Under the pieces are notes generated by a model, which was not told the DNA's origin, did no database searches, and saw only the letters and a list, made by a program, of their open reading frames with translations. A program made the translations under genes and the position numbers. This document shows positions 48,910 through 59,098 of a stretch of DNA of 64,000 nt, piece after piece (the first letter of the stretch is position 1; the number at the start of each line of letters is the position of its first letter). Source of the DNA: M3007 sp041736625 (GTDB taxonomy: Bacteria; Bacteroidota; Bacteroidia; Chitinophagales; Saprospiraceae); contig JBGSTG010000073.1 of NCBI GenBank assembly GCA_041736625.1, positions 32,733 to 96,732 on the forward strand. The letters are read 5' to 3'.

Positions 48910-51432
48910 TTAGCCCCTTCGCCCGCCGCCGCCCCTCGCACCGCCGCCGCTCGGTCTGCTGGCCCCGCCACTGCTGTGCTGGTAGCTCTGGCTGCTGGTT
49001 GCGCGCGACTCGCCACGCTGGCGGGCCGCTTCCTGTTGGTTGAGATCGTATCCGCCGGAGGCTGCCGGCCGGGAAGAAGGCGACGCCCCGCTGCCCTGGT
49101 ACGACGACTGGCCGGATCGAGTGTTTGGTTGTGACATTGCGCGGTCCTGCGGGGTGCCGGCAAGCGGTGGTGGGGTAGGGCGGGTGGCCGGTTGGGTAGA
49201 CGGCGCTGGTTGCGCCGACGGGGCACTGCGGTCGGCTGTGGAGGGTTTCGTACCCTCGGCCTGCTTGTCCATGGTGCCGGCAGTGGGTTGTTGCCCCCTG
49301 TTTTGTTGGGCAGTATTCTGTGCCTGGTTGCCACCTCTGGCGTTTTGCCATTCCCCGCTTTCCTTCTTATACACGTCGCCATCTTTGCCTACGTACAGAT
49401 CGCCTTCACTGTTTTTGTAGATGCCGGCATTGCCCTGGTCGCCGCGGTAGCTAATGCCTTTGGCGCCTGAAGAGGTCTCAAATGCGCGCCGCGTACCGTT
49501 CGCATCGGTGTAGTGCGCGGTGTGCGCCCATTCGCCGTTTTTGGTTTTTACGGCCGACTCACCCCACTGGGCATACGGATTGTGTCCCTGACGCGTAGCC
49601 GCTCCTGCGCCGGTGTATTGGTTGTAGCCGCCGGCGCGGGTGCCTCCTCCCCAAGGCGTTTGTACGGTCTGAGCAGCAGCATGGGTGCCCGTGCGGGGAT
49701 TATACGCCACAGCGCTGCTTGCCGACCCATAGGGACCGTAAACCGATCGCCCCCGCGCATAGGTGCCTGTATACGGGTTGTAAGCTGCCCCATAGCCGGC
49801 GCCTCCATAAGGACCATAGGCATAAGCACTGCGCCCGTAGTATCCCGTGTACGGATTGTAGTAAGCCCGGCACCCGTAGCTGTAAGGATAGGGATAATAG
49901 ATGGGCCGGTACGCAGGGTAATAATAAGGTGGATAATAAAATCCGGTGCCGTACATAGGCACACCAAAGGATATGTAAATGCCCGAATACCCGGATGTGT
50001 AGCCATAAACAACGGTGGTAGGGGTATAGGAATACACGTGCACGTAGGTGACGTGGTGCACCGGGGAAGCGGGCGGAATGCCATATACAGCAGGCGGCAC
50101 CGACAGGCACACCGTCCAGCCGTGGGTAGGGTAGGCGGACACGAACCAGATGCCCTGGCTGCACATGTAATAGTTGTTTTCTACCTTGATCACGTCGTTG
50201 GGTGTATTCACGGCGTAGGACATGTCGGTCCCTTCAATAGGCGCAAACTGGGGTTCGCCGTTGTATTTTACATCCGGCGCTTTGGTTTCCCGGCTGACCT
50301 CTGCGGTTTGCGGGATGCTGGCCTGAGCCACCGCCTCTTTTGCCTGTGCCGTACCAGGTACGGTAGCCAGCACATGCCCCTGATCGCTGTCTTCGGCTAT
50401 TTTCGCAAAGTCCTCCGGTAGATCGGGCGTGGCGAACGTCCACGGACCGGTAAGGGATGCCGCGCGGAACCAGCGACCGGACACCAGAAAGTAAAACTGG
50501 TTGGTAGCAGGGTGGAAGTACAGGTCGCAGTCGGTGTTTTTTACGTATTGGAGTCCTGTACCCGCAATCGGCGCCAGCTGGGGTTCTCCCTCGGTGAGGA
50601 TCAGTTCGGCCGGTTTGTCGGCGTAAAACACTTTGGGTGCAGGGCCGGACTTTTTGGGTGGCAGGTTGGCCTTCACTTCGGCCCAGTTTTCGTCGTTGGG
50701 CAGTTGCTCGAACGAAGCCGGCAGGGTAGTGGTGCTGGTCCAGGGGCCTTCCGGGGCGCGGGCGGTCAGCCATTGGCTTCCGTTGAGGAGGAAGTAGGCC
50801 GAGTCGGCCTGTTCGTAGAACAAATCCCAGTTGGTGTTCACGGCGAAGAGCAAGGAGGAGCTGTCGTTCACCACCGCCCAATAGGGTGCGCCGTCGAGGA
50901 CGACCAGAATGGCCGGTTCCGGGCTGTAAAAGATCGGCGGTGGCTGGTTATTCCCCCCGCTCTGGGCGGTTTGGGGCGCCAGGTCGGCCACCATCGGCAG
51001 GAGCCGGTCGAGTGATATGACCTCCGGGCTGGTTTGCAGGGCCAGGAGTTCCTGTTCGATGGGCGCTGCCTCGGCCGGATCGACGTTGAGCAGGCGAACG
51101 GATTCCACCTTTTTGTTGAAGATCAGCACTTGCCGGTTGTCGAAATCGGTCTCTGTCTCGGCTGTCACAGAAGCGGCGCCCACATAATGCGTTTTCGCCT
51201 CGTTTTTCAGGATGACCTCGAAGGCGACGTTGGCGCGGAGGCGCAGGTAATCGGTCCATTCCTCAATCTGGGGCTGGTGAATGATGACTGTTTTGTCATC
51301 CAGCTCAATCTGACGGGGCCAGCCGGGGTCTCCTGCCGGCAAGGTTTCTCCGGCCTTTTTATCCTGTTTGCATCCCTGCAGGGCAATGAAGACGCCAATC
51401 AGGCATGCCCAAATGCAGAACGATTGCTTCAT
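48910..51432 (-). CDS. Tyr/Gly-rich lipoprotein with repeated beta modules and an RG-rich tail
   Basis: An 840-residue lipoprotein (signal peptide ends IALQGC, Cys about 20). Residues about 160-430 hold three similar modules with the pattern AP..GT.L.Y..NT..D.......YFL..G.WF.A....GPW. Residues about 455-620 are extremely rich in Tyr, Gly and Pro (for example YNPYTGYYGRSAYAYGPYG, several YNPYTG repeats). The C-terminal 120 residues are Gln/Ser/Pro/Gly-rich and end in an Arg-Gly tail (GGARGGGGRRG). Relatives I recall are annotated as carbohydrate-binding or autotransporter-like hypothetical proteins; no activity is known. Its own start is supported by a TAATTTTG box at 51438-51445, unusually close to the ATG. 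Confidence 0.8.
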   Translation of the reverse strand: MKQSFCIWACLIGVFIALQGCKQDKKAGETLPAGDPGWPRQIELDDKTVIIHQPQIEEWTDYLRLRANVAFEVILKNEAKTHYVGAASVTAETETDFDNRQVLIFNKKVESVRLLNVDPAEAAPIEQELLALQTSPEVISLDRLLPMVADLAPQTAQSGGNNQPPPIFYSPEPAILVVLDGAPYWAVVNDSSSLLFAVNTNWDLFYEQADSAYFLLNGSQWLTARAPEGPWTSTTTLPASFEQLPNDENWAEVKANLPPKKSGPAPKVFYADKPAELILTEGEPQLAPIAGTGLQYVKNTDCDLYFHPATNQFYFLVSGRWFRAASLTGPWTFATPDLPEDFAKIAEDSDQGHVLATVPGTAQAKEAVAQASIPQTAEVSRETKAPDVKYNGEPQFAPIEGTDMSYAVNTPNDVIKVENNYYMCSQGIWFVSAYPTHGWTVCLSVPPAVYGIPPASPVHHVTYVHVYSYTPTTVVYGYTSGYSGIYISFGVPMYGTGFYYPPYYYPAYRPIYYPYPYSYGCRAYYNPYTGYYGRSAYAYGPYGGAGYGAAYNPYTGTYARGRSVYGPYGSASSAVAYNPRTGTHAAAQTVQTPWGGGTRAGGYNQYTGAGAATRQGHNPYAQWGESAVKTKNGEWAHTAHYTDANGTRRAFETSSGAKGISYRGDQGNAGIYKNSEGDLYVGKDGDVYKKESGEWQNARGGNQAQNTAQQNRGQQPTAGTMDKQAEGTKPSTADRSAPSAQPAPSTQPATRPTPPPLAGTPQDRAMSQPNTRSGQSSYQGSGASPSSRPAASGGYDLNQQEAARQRGESRATSSQSYQHSSGGASRPSGGGARGGGGRRG

Positions 51433-51437
51433 GCTAT

Positions 51438-51445
51438 CAAAATTA
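51438..51445 (-). promoter_or_regulatory. -7 box TAATTTTG directly before a start codon
   Basis: The minus strand reads TAATTTTG, ending six bases before the lipoprotein ATG at 51432. If used, the transcript would be nearly leaderless. It may be a chance match. Confidence 0.3.
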
Positions 51446-51537
51446 GGATTTTAGATGAGTTGTGGTCAGATCAATGCGGAGAAACATCACAAATGTACAC
51501 CCCGTTGCGCATATCCGGAGGCCGCGGCCCGGTAATT

Positions 51538-54216
51538 TCAGGAATTGGCGTATTTCTCGAGCAGCGCGTGGATGATGGTGATCCTTTCCAGCGCGTCACT
51601 TTCTTTTTTTCGCTCATTTTCAACAACCTGTGCGGGGGCTCCACTGACAAACCGCTCGTTTTGCAGTTTGGCCTGTACGGAACGGAGAAAGCCCTCCTGG
51701 TAAGCCAGCTCTTCGCGCAGTTTGAGGGATTCGGCCTCGGCGTCTATCTCGCGTTCGATCACCACGTGGTACTGGTCGGCGCCCACAATGAAGGCGCGGC
51801 TGTCGGCCGGCTCTTCGGTGCAGGGCTCGAACGCTTTGAGCACGGCGAGTTTGCGGACGATCTCCTGCAGGCCCGGTTCCCGGAGCAATTCGTCGGTGTT
51901 GTCGTTGCGGCGCACCCACAGTTCGAGCGCTTCTTTCGGCTTGATCTGGTGCTGGTTGCGCAGGTCGCGCACCTTAGCGATGATCTCTTTGGCGGTTTCC
52001 ACGCGCCGGACAAGCGCGGTGTCGGCCTCAACGGCCTGTGGGTAGCGCTGGGCGACGCAGTCGTCGCCGGGCGCTCGTTCGCCCAACTGGTGCCATAGCT
52101 CCTCGGTGATGAACGGCATAAACGGGTGCAGGGCCACCATAAATCGGGAGAACAGGTCAAGGGTGGTCTCCAGCGTTTCCCGGTCGATAGGCTTGCCAAA
52201 CTCCGGTTTGATCATTTCGAGGTACCAGGCGCAGAAGTCGTCCCAGATAAACCCGTACAGGCCCAGCAGGGCTTCGCTGAGGCGGTACGACTGGAAGTTG
52301 GCTTCCACGTCGCGCAGGACGTTCTGGAACTTGCCCGACAACCAGCGGGCGGCCAGCGCGTTGCGGCGGGCGGTGTCGGTGTCGGCGGGTGCGTCGCTTA
52401 CCTCCCAGCCTTTCACCAGGCGCAAGGCGTTCCAGAGCTTGTTGCAGAAGTTGCGACCGTTTTCGCAGAGTTTGTCGTCGAACAGGATGTCGTTGCCGGC
52501 GGCGGCGCTCGACATGAGGCCGTAGCGTACGCCATCGGCGCCGTAGTCGTCTATGAGTTGGAGGGCGTCGGGGGAGTTGCCGAGGGACTTGGACATTTTG
52601 CGGCGCTGCTTGTCGCGCACCATGCCGGTGAAGTACACATCGCGAAAGGGGCGCTTGCCCTTGAACTCGTATCCGGCCATGATCATGCGCGCCACCCAGA
52701 AGAAAATGATGTCCCAGCCTGTCACCAGCACGCTGGTGGGATAGTAGTACGAGAACTCGCCGTCGGGCTTTTCGAAGCCGTCGAACACGCTGATGGGCCA
52801 AAGCCAGGACGAGGCCCAGGTGTCGAGCACATCGTCGTCCTGGCGCAGGTCTGCGGCGGAGAGGGCCGTGTTGCCGGTTTCGCGTCGGGCGATGTCGAGC
52901 GCTTCCTCCGCAGTGGTGGCCACGAACACGTGCGTTTCCTGGTGCAGGGGTTCGCTGTTCAGGTACCACGCAGGGATGCGATGTCCCCACCACAGCTGGC
53001 GGGAGATGCACCAGTCGCGCAAACTCTCCATCCATGTGCGGTAGAGGTTCTGGAAAGAGGGCGGGAAGAACCGCACTTCCTCATCGAGCACGGCGCGCAG
53101 GGCGGGTTCGCCGAGCGACGACATGTTGACGAACCACTGCAGGGAGAGGCGGGGCTCCACCACCGCGTTCGTGCGCTCTGAGCGGCCGATGTTGGTGCGG
53201 TAGTCTTCCGTTTTGACCAGGTGCCCCGAGTTTTCCAGAATGCCCTTCATGCGTTTGCGGGCTTCGAAGCGGTCGAGGCCAACGATGGGGGCGTACGCGC
53301 AGGCGTCGTTGATGCGGCCGTCGTCGGCGATGGTATCAATCACGGGCAGCCCGTGCTTGATGCCCAGTTCGTAGTCATTTGGATCGTGGGCGGGGGTCAC
53401 CTTCAGGGCGCCGGTGCCGAACTCGCGATCCACATAGGTATCGAAGATAACCGGTACCGGGCGGTCAATCAGGGGCACCAGCAGGCGTTTGCCGTGCAGG
53501 TGTGCGTACCGGGTGTCATCGGGATGCACGGCCACGGCCACGTCGGCGAAGATGGTTTCCGGACGCTGGGTGGCGATCACCACACCGTCGGCGCCATCCT
53601 CCAGCCGGTAATGAATGTGAAAAAGCTGGGCGTTTTCCTCGTTGTACAGCACCTCCTCGTTGGAGAGCACGGTGCGGGCCTCGGGATCCCAGTTTACCAT
53701 GCGCCGCCCGCGGTACAGCTTGCCGCGGCGGTACAGGTCGACGAACACCCGCAGTACGTCGCGGTAGTAGCCTGCGTCCATGGTGAAGGCTGTGCGCTCC
53801 CAGTCGCAGGAGGCACCCAGGCGGCGCAATTGCTGCAGGATGATGCCACCGTATTTGTCTTTCCACTGGTAGGCGTAGTCTATGAACGCATCCCGGGTGA
53901 GGTCGGCCTTGCGGAGCTGCATTTCCTCGCGCAGCCAGCGCACCACCTTGGCCTCGGTGGCGATGGACGCGTGGTCGGTGCCGGGTACCCAGCAGGCGTT
54001 TTTGCCGTCGAGGCGTGCCTTGCGGATGAGAATATCCTGGATGGTGTTGTTCAGCATGTGCCCCATGTGCAACACGCCGGTCACGTTGGGCGGCGGGATG
54101 ACGATGGTGAACGGCTCGCGCTCATCGGGCACGCTGCGGAAATATCCGCGCTCCTCCCAGTGCGTGTACCAACGCGTCTCGATGTCTGCGGGATTGTATC
54201 GGGTCGAAATGGACAT
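51538..54216 (-). CDS. valS: Valyl-tRNA synthetase
   Basis: An 892-residue class I aminoacyl-tRNA synthetase. The HIGH-type motif lies near residue 45 (PPNVTGVLHMGHML), the editing domain follows with GTGALKVTPAHDPNDYELG, the KMSKS motif is intact (RRKMSKSLGNSPD, about residue 540), and the C-terminus is the coiled coil typical of ValS. It charges tRNA-Val in the cytoplasm and is essential. Normal length, intact throughout. A -7 box (54246-54253) supports the start. Confidence 0.98.
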   Translation of the reverse strand: MSISTRYNPADIETRWYTHWEERGYFRSVPDEREPFTIVIPPPNVTGVLHMGHMLNNTIQDILIRKARLDGKNACWVPGTDHASIATEAKVVRWLREEMQLRKADLTRDAFIDYAYQWKDKYGGIILQQLRRLGASCDWERTAFTMDAGYYRDVLRVFVDLYRRGKLYRGRRMVNWDPEARTVLSNEEVLYNEENAQLFHIHYRLEDGADGVVIATQRPETIFADVAVAVHPDDTRYAHLHGKRLLVPLIDRPVPVIFDTYVDREFGTGALKVTPAHDPNDYELGIKHGLPVIDTIADDGRINDACAYAPIVGLDRFEARKRMKGILENSGHLVKTEDYRTNIGRSERTNAVVEPRLSLQWFVNMSSLGEPALRAVLDEEVRFFPPSFQNLYRTWMESLRDWCISRQLWWGHRIPAWYLNSEPLHQETHVFVATTAEEALDIARRETGNTALSAADLRQDDDVLDTWASSWLWPISVFDGFEKPDGEFSYYYPTSVLVTGWDIIFFWVARMIMAGYEFKGKRPFRDVYFTGMVRDKQRRKMSKSLGNSPDALQLIDDYGADGVRYGLMSSAAAGNDILFDDKLCENGRNFCNKLWNALRLVKGWEVSDAPADTDTARRNALAARWLSGKFQNVLRDVEANFQSYRLSEALLGLYGFIWDDFCAWYLEMIKPEFGKPIDRETLETTLDLFSRFMVALHPFMPFITEELWHQLGERAPGDDCVAQRYPQAVEADTALVRRVETAKEIIAKVRDLRNQHQIKPKEALELWVRRNDNTDELLREPGLQEIVRKLAVLKAFEPCTEEPADSRAFIVGADQYHVVIEREIDAEAESLKLREELAYQEGFLRSVQAKLQNERFVSGAPAQVVENERKKESDALERITIIHALLEKYANS

Positions 54217-54245
54217 AGTCGTTCTTGTGTGTTTGGTCCGGAGTG

Positions 54246-54253
54246 CAAAGGTA
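54246..54253 (-). promoter_or_regulatory. Bacteroidota -7 box TACCTTTG upstream of valS
   Basis: The minus strand reads TACCTTTG, 30 bases before the valS ATG, an exact TAnnTTTG match. No TTG is seen at the preferred -33 distance. Confidence 0.5.
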
Positions 54254-54330
54254 AGGGATAGTTTGCTGCATATTGTTTGACCAACACTACCCGAACGGTG
54301 GCCCAGAAAGGCTTATGTAAGGTGGTTTGT

Positions 54331-54960
54331 TCATTTGTTCCCGCATTTAGTCATAGCCTGACTGCCAACCTGGGTTTTGCTTTTTGAATCGGGCTTGTTT
54401 TTCGGATCCATGAAGGCATCGGCGTATTCGGTGGCATAACACGGGCAGAATGTTTCCCTGGGTACGGTGACTTGCGATCCGAAAGGGCAGTTCTTTAGGG
54501 CGTACTGATAAATTTTTTCCCGACTGCGACAGGTGACGTCAGCTGCCACCGCCTGCCAGAACTGGTCGGCAGGCGGGTCTGGAAGCGCCCCGGCGCCCTT
54601 GGCTTTCAGTGTTTCGAGTACAGTACAAGCATCTTTTCTGTTGACATGGGCGTCGGCTCGCGCATTGCCGCTGGAGGGCATGTACGGATCCACCATGGTG
54701 CTTCCGCGCTGACAGTCCGTTTTCGCTTCACCCATCAGCCGGTCGTATTGTTCGACCTTTAATTTTTCCGCAAACACTGGATATTGTCCGGCAATGCATT
54801 CGCAATCGAACATCCAGGTTTTATTGGCGTCCTTCAGACACTGTTCATAAACCTTTTGTTGGGAGGGCGAAAAGGATTGCTGGGCCATGATTCCCCAACT
54901 GCTCATTGCCAGGCATACCGGCAAAAAGACGACTATTCGAAAAAAACGGATACTGTCCAT
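54331..54960 (-). CDS. Exported Cys-rich protein of unknown function
   Basis: A 209-residue protein with a signal peptide (about 1-26, ending GIMAQ) and eleven or so Cys residues in the mature part, including CEC, CPC and several widely spaced pairs (MFDCECIAG, RETFCPCYATEYADAF). Two similar halves may be present: each has a Cys-Leu helix start (YEQCLKDANK and YQYALKNCPFGS). Periplasmic location with disulfides is likely. I do not recognise the family. Monocistronic. Confidence 0.7.
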   Translation of the reverse strand: MDSIRFFRIVVFLPVCLAMSSWGIMAQQSFSPSQQKVYEQCLKDANKTWMFDCECIAGQYPVFAEKLKVEQYDRLMGEAKTDCQRGSTMVDPYMPSSGNARADAHVNRKDACTVLETLKAKGAGALPDPPADQFWQAVAADVTCRSREKIYQYALKNCPFGSQVTVPRETFCPCYATEYADAFMDPKNKPDSKSKTQVGSQAMTKCGNK

Positions 54961-55018
54961 AGGTTTGCTATTTATTCATCCAAATTTGGCGATTAGGGTC
55001 AAAATTACCCTGTTCTCT

Positions 55019-58000
55019 TTAATTAATCTGTAAACCCAAGTCCCCCTTTTCGATGCGGACCCAAAGAACATCTCCTTTCCATTCTCCCTGCACCGGGCGT
55101 AATTTTCCATTTTTTTCTATGGCCTGAATGCTCCGGGGCGCTGCCGGCAATCCGTGCACCGCATACGTCCATCCGTTGGGTTTCGACTCTCCTTTGTAAC
55201 CCTTGCCCTCCGTTTCATGCCGCAAGGTCAGTTTTCCACCCTCGAAAGTGGCCTTGCAGACGGTGAGGCGATACTGGTTTTTCGCATAGGCGTCCGGTGT
55301 CGAGCCGTCGTCGTCGTACCATACACCGGAGCCGGTTTGGGCCAGCGGATGGTGAAAGTAATGGATCGCCACATCCGCAGGGTCGTAGTCGCCGGCGTGC
55401 GCCATGCGCTCCGCCATGGGCACGAAGGCGCCCGCGCGCACAAAAACCGGGATGTGGTCTATGGTTACGGGCACGTCGCGCGTTTGGTTGCCCGGGTAGG
55501 CATCGCCGGTGTAAAAGTTGACCCAGTTGCTGCCTTTGGGGAAGTCTACGGTCTGGGTGACGGCGCCTTTTTGCGTGACGGGCGCCACGAGAAATGCGTC
55601 GCCCCACAGGTAGGTGCGGGTATTGCCCAGCAGGGCCGGGGTGTCGTTTTCATAAAACAATGGGCGCATCATGGGTATACCCCGGGCGTGGTTTTCCCAG
55701 GCCAGGGTGTACACGTAGGGCAGGAACTGGTAGCGCAGCTGAATGGCGCGGCGCGCGTGATTTTTGGTCTGTTCTTCCCAAAAAACCGGTTCGGCCGGCA
55801 CGCTTTCCTGGGCGTGGGTGCGAAACACGGGCTGAAAAACGCCGTACTGAAGCCAGCGCACGTACAGCTCGCTGTCCCGGTAATCGCCGGCAAACCCGCC
55901 CAGGTCGGAATGCATGTACCCCAGCCCCTGAATGCCCATGCTCAGGGCGATCTCCACCTGTGGCTGGAGGCCGCCCCAGGAGCGGTTAACGTCGCCCGAC
56001 CAGGGAACCATGCCGAAGCGCTGGGAGCCGACAAAGCCGGAGCGCATGAGGATGAGGGGGCGTTTTTCGGGAAAATCTTTTTGGTAACCCTCGAACACGG
56101 TTTGGGCCCACACGTGCCCGTACAGGTTGTGCAGGTGGTCGGCGCGGCCGTTTACGTGGAGCAGGTCGTCGGGGTGCACTTCGGGCTCGCCGAGGTCGCC
56201 CCACCAGCCGTCGACACCGGCCAGGGTGTGCTTTTTGTAAATATTCCAGAACCAGGCGCGGGTGTCCGGGTTGAATATGTCGAGCAGTCCGGTGTGGCCG
56301 AAGTAGAATTCGTACAGGTACGGTTTGCCGTAGGCGTCCTTGCCGAGCAGGCCTTTTTGCACGGTTTCGTCGAACGTTTGGGTTTTTTCCAGCACAAACG
56401 GTTCAGTGATGAGCACAGTTTTAACGCCGTTTTTTTCCTGATCGCTCATCATGCGCTCCGGCTGGGGGAAGGAGTCGCGGAACCAGTCGAAGTTGCCGAG
56501 ATGCCCTTTGATGTCGGGCCCAAACCAGAACAGGTCGAGCACGACGGCGTCCAGCGGGATGCTGTCCTGGCGGTATCGACGCACCACGTCTTCCACCTGG
56601 GCCTGGCTGTGGTAGCCCATACGGGAGGCGAAGTTGCCCAGCGCCCAGCGGGGCGGCAGGGGTTGCCGGCCGGTCACCTCCGTGTAGTGTTCCGCCAGCG
56701 CGGGCCAGGTGTCGGCGGCGACGACGATGTAGCTCATGCGTCCGCCTTTGGCTTCCATTTGCAGCACGGCGGGCTCGGAGGCGCCCAGGTCTAGAAACCC
56801 GTCGGCGCCGTTGTCGAACACCAGCATGTATTTTTTGGAGGAAACGACCACCGGTAAGGAGTAGTACATCAGGTCGGCCTGTGTTTCGTATCCGTAGCTG
56901 GGTTTGTTGTACAGGCGCAGCCGTTTGCCGCGGCGGTTCATGCCCAACACGCGTTCTCCGCCGCCCATCAACTGCTCGGTGGTGTCGGGCAGGCGGAAGC
57001 GAAATCCGCGCTGGTGCCCGCGGTCGTAAAAACCGGTCTCCTCAGCCAGCAGCGGCCGGTTCAAATACCGGTATTCGATGCGGAAGGGGGACTTGTGGAT
57101 GGTCAGGGCCAGGTTGCCGGCCGTGTATTCGATGCGGTCTGCGTGTTCAGTGGTTTGGGCAGGGACTTTTTTTTTACCGGCATACGATGCCACGGCGTGT
57201 CCGGGAGGGTTCGTGTCTCCTTCAGGTTCGAACGCCACCTCCACGGCATCTTCGGTCAGGGGCGTGATGCGCAGCTGCCCGTCGGTGGTGCGGATGCGCA
57301 ACCCCGGGCCGTCTTTCTCCAGGGAACGAAACCCGCGGGTGTCGGCCGGCAAGGCGCTTTCAAACACAAAAACCTTGTACGCCCAGGGTTCCAGGGTCAT
57401 TTTGGTGCGCGCGGCCAGCGTGGTCTGTTTATCGGTAAAAAACTCGCGGTACACACCGGCATCGTCCGCTACGCGCAGCTCAGCGGTGCGGGATTGGCCC
57501 GAGAGGTTCACCATGACTACGACTTTGTTGCCGTCTTTGTTTCGGCTGTACGCAGCGACAAAGGCGGACTGGTCGTGCTCAATTTTGCGCACCGGGCCGC
57601 CGTGTGTGCCATTCCAGAGCGCGGGGTTTTCGGCTTTAAGGGTATTTAATTGGGTGTAAAAAGGAACCAGCGGCTTGTCGCCCCAGCTGATCGGGTCTTT
57701 TTCGAAAAATTTCAGTCGTTTGTTGAGGGCGGCCTCTTGCCCGGAATAGATCAGCGGGATGCCTGGAATGGTAAAATACAGCACGGAGAAGGCTTTTACG
57801 CCCTCTTTCAGCCGTTCGTACTCGGTGCCGTTCCACGAGTTTTCGTCGTGGTTGGTGATGAATTGCATCGAATAGGCGCCCCTGGGGAAGGTTCGATCGG
57901 CTTTTTCCAGCCTTTCAAAAAGGGCGGAGGCCGGCTTTTCCCCTTTGGCGACGGCGTTCATCAGGTGGTGAAATTCCCAGTCGTAGTTGGCGTTGAACGC

Positions 58001-59098
58001 CTGATTGAGCAGCCAGAGCTGAGATGCGTCCTCGGCCAGCATCCAGATATCGGGCTTGGTTTCACGCAGGGTGCGGGTGGCGTCTTCCCAGAAATCGACG
58101 GCCACTTCGCCGGCCACATCGCAGCGAAACCCGTCGATGTCGGCTTCGGTGAGCCAAAAGCGCATGTCTTCGATCATGGCCTTGCGCATGTAGTACATGT
58201 CGTAGTTGAGGTCGGCCACGTCGGTCCAGTCGAACGGCGCGATGATCTTTCCGGTGGAGTCGCGATTGTACCAGTTGGGGTGGTCGGTTACCCAGGCGTG
58301 GTCGCGGGCGGTGTGGTTGGCCACCCAGTCGATGATCACCTTCATGCCCAGCCCGTGGGCGCGATCGACGATTCGCTTAAAGTCTTGCAGCGTGCCAAAT
58401 TCCGGGTTGATGCCACGGTAATCCTTGACGGAGTAATAGGAGCCGAGCGGGCCCTTGCGTTCGACGACGCCGATCGGATGCACGGGCATGAACCAGAGGA
58501 TGTCCACGCCCATGTCGTGCAGGCGGGGCAGGTGTTCGGCAAAAGCGTTGAAGGTGCCCGCCTCGGTGTACTGGCGGACGTTCACCTCGTAAATGGAAGC
58601 ATAGCGCGACCATTCAGGTTCCGGGGTGCGGCTCTCGGTGTACACCTGGGGGATGCGGAAATTCAGCGTTTTGAGGGGGTAAAGGATGTCCTGGTCCCCG
58701 GCGGCCTTGCCCACCTTGCTGCCGTCGGCGGAGCGAAAAACAAAGGCCAGTGCACGCACCTCGGCATCGTCCGGGACGCCGTACAGATCGCGGATGTTGA
58801 AGGACAGTTGGTACTGGTTATTTTCGGTGCGCAACATCCTGCAACGGTCTGTATTTTTGCCCCAATCGGCCACCACATGCTGCCAGTCGCCGGCATGCGC
58901 GCTCTTGTCGGTAATGAGTCCGGTGTGGAGGTACACATCGCCGTCGTAGCCTGCCAGCCCCTTGTTGCCTTCGCCGGCGTTGAAAAAGAGCGTCACCTTG
59001 TCCGTAATGCCGGGTTTTCCCGGCGAAAGGGTAACCTGGGCGGACAGGGGGTGAACAACCAGGAGGAGGCTGAAAAAAATACCGATCAAGTGCTTCAT
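55019..59098 (-). CDS. GH13-GH31 fusion enzyme (alpha-amylase + alpha-glucosidase)
   Basis: A 1359-residue exported enzyme. The signal peptide covers residues 1-20 (ends HPLSAQ). An N-terminal E-set is followed by a GH13 TIM barrel (about 170-520) with nucleophile Asp near 327 (GFRCDVAGEV), acid/base Glu near 355 (MLAEDAS) and third Asp near 417 (TNHDENS). From about 610 it continues with a GH31 N-terminal beta domain and barrel: nucleophile Asp near 967 in WWGDLGEPE and acid/base Asp near 1035 in WSGDVNRSW. Both active sites look complete. Together they would cut alpha-1,4/1,6 glucans and trim the products to glucose. The ATG at 59098 gives the signal peptide; an upstream open extension of 23 codons is unlikely. 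It is divergent from the P-loop kinase gene. Confidence 0.95.
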   Translation of the reverse strand: MKHLIGIFFSLLLVVHPLSAQVTLSPGKPGITDKVTLFFNAGEGNKGLAGYDGDVYLHTGLITDKSAHAGDWQHVVADWGKNTDRCRMLRTENNQYQLSFNIRDLYGVPDDAEVRALAFVFRSADGSKVGKAAGDQDILYPLKTLNFRIPQVYTESRTPEPEWSRYASIYEVNVRQYTEAGTFNAFAEHLPRLHDMGVDILWFMPVHPIGVVERKGPLGSYYSVKDYRGINPEFGTLQDFKRIVDRAHGLGMKVIIDWVANHTARDHAWVTDHPNWYNRDSTGKIIAPFDWTDVADLNYDMYYMRKAMIEDMRFWLTEADIDGFRCDVAGEVAVDFWEDATRTLRETKPDIWMLAEDASQLWLLNQAFNANYDWEFHHLMNAVAKGEKPASALFERLEKADRTFPRGAYSMQFITNHDENSWNGTEYERLKEGVKAFSVLYFTIPGIPLIYSGQEAALNKRLKFFEKDPISWGDKPLVPFYTQLNTLKAENPALWNGTHGGPVRKIEHDQSAFVAAYSRNKDGNKVVVMVNLSGQSRTAELRVADDAGVYREFFTDKQTTLAARTKMTLEPWAYKVFVFESALPADTRGFRSLEKDGPGLRIRTTDGQLRITPLTEDAVEVAFEPEGDTNPPGHAVASYAGKKKVPAQTTEHADRIEYTAGNLALTIHKSPFRIEYRYLNRPLLAEETGFYDRGHQRGFRFRLPDTTEQLMGGGERVLGMNRRGKRLRLYNKPSYGYETQADLMYYSLPVVVSSKKYMLVFDNGADGFLDLGASEPAVLQMEAKGGRMSYIVVAADTWPALAEHYTEVTGRQPLPPRWALGNFASRMGYHSQAQVEDVVRRYRQDSIPLDAVVLDLFWFGPDIKGHLGNFDWFRDSFPQPERMMSDQEKNGVKTVLITEPFVLEKTQTFDETVQKGLLGKDAYGKPYLYEFYFGHTGLLDIFNPDTRAWFWNIYKKHTLAGVDGWWGDLGEPEVHPDDLLHVNGRADHLHNLYGHVWAQTVFEGYQKDFPEKRPLILMRSGFVGSQRFGMVPWSGDVNRSWGGLQPQVEIALSMGIQGLGYMHSDLGGFAGDYRDSELYVRWLQYGVFQPVFRTHAQESVPAEPVFWEEQTKNHARRAIQLRYQFLPYVYTLAWENHARGIPMMRPLFYENDTPALLGNTRTYLWGDAFLVAPVTQKGAVTQTVDFPKGSNWVNFYTGDAYPGNQTRDVPVTIDHIPVFVRAGAFVPMAERMAHAGDYDPADVAIHYFHHPLAQTGSGVWYDDDGSTPDAYAKNQYRLTVCKATFEGGKLTLRHETEGKGYKGESKPNGWTYAVHGLPAAPRSIQAIEKNGKLRPVQGEWKGDVLWVRIEKGDLGLQIN

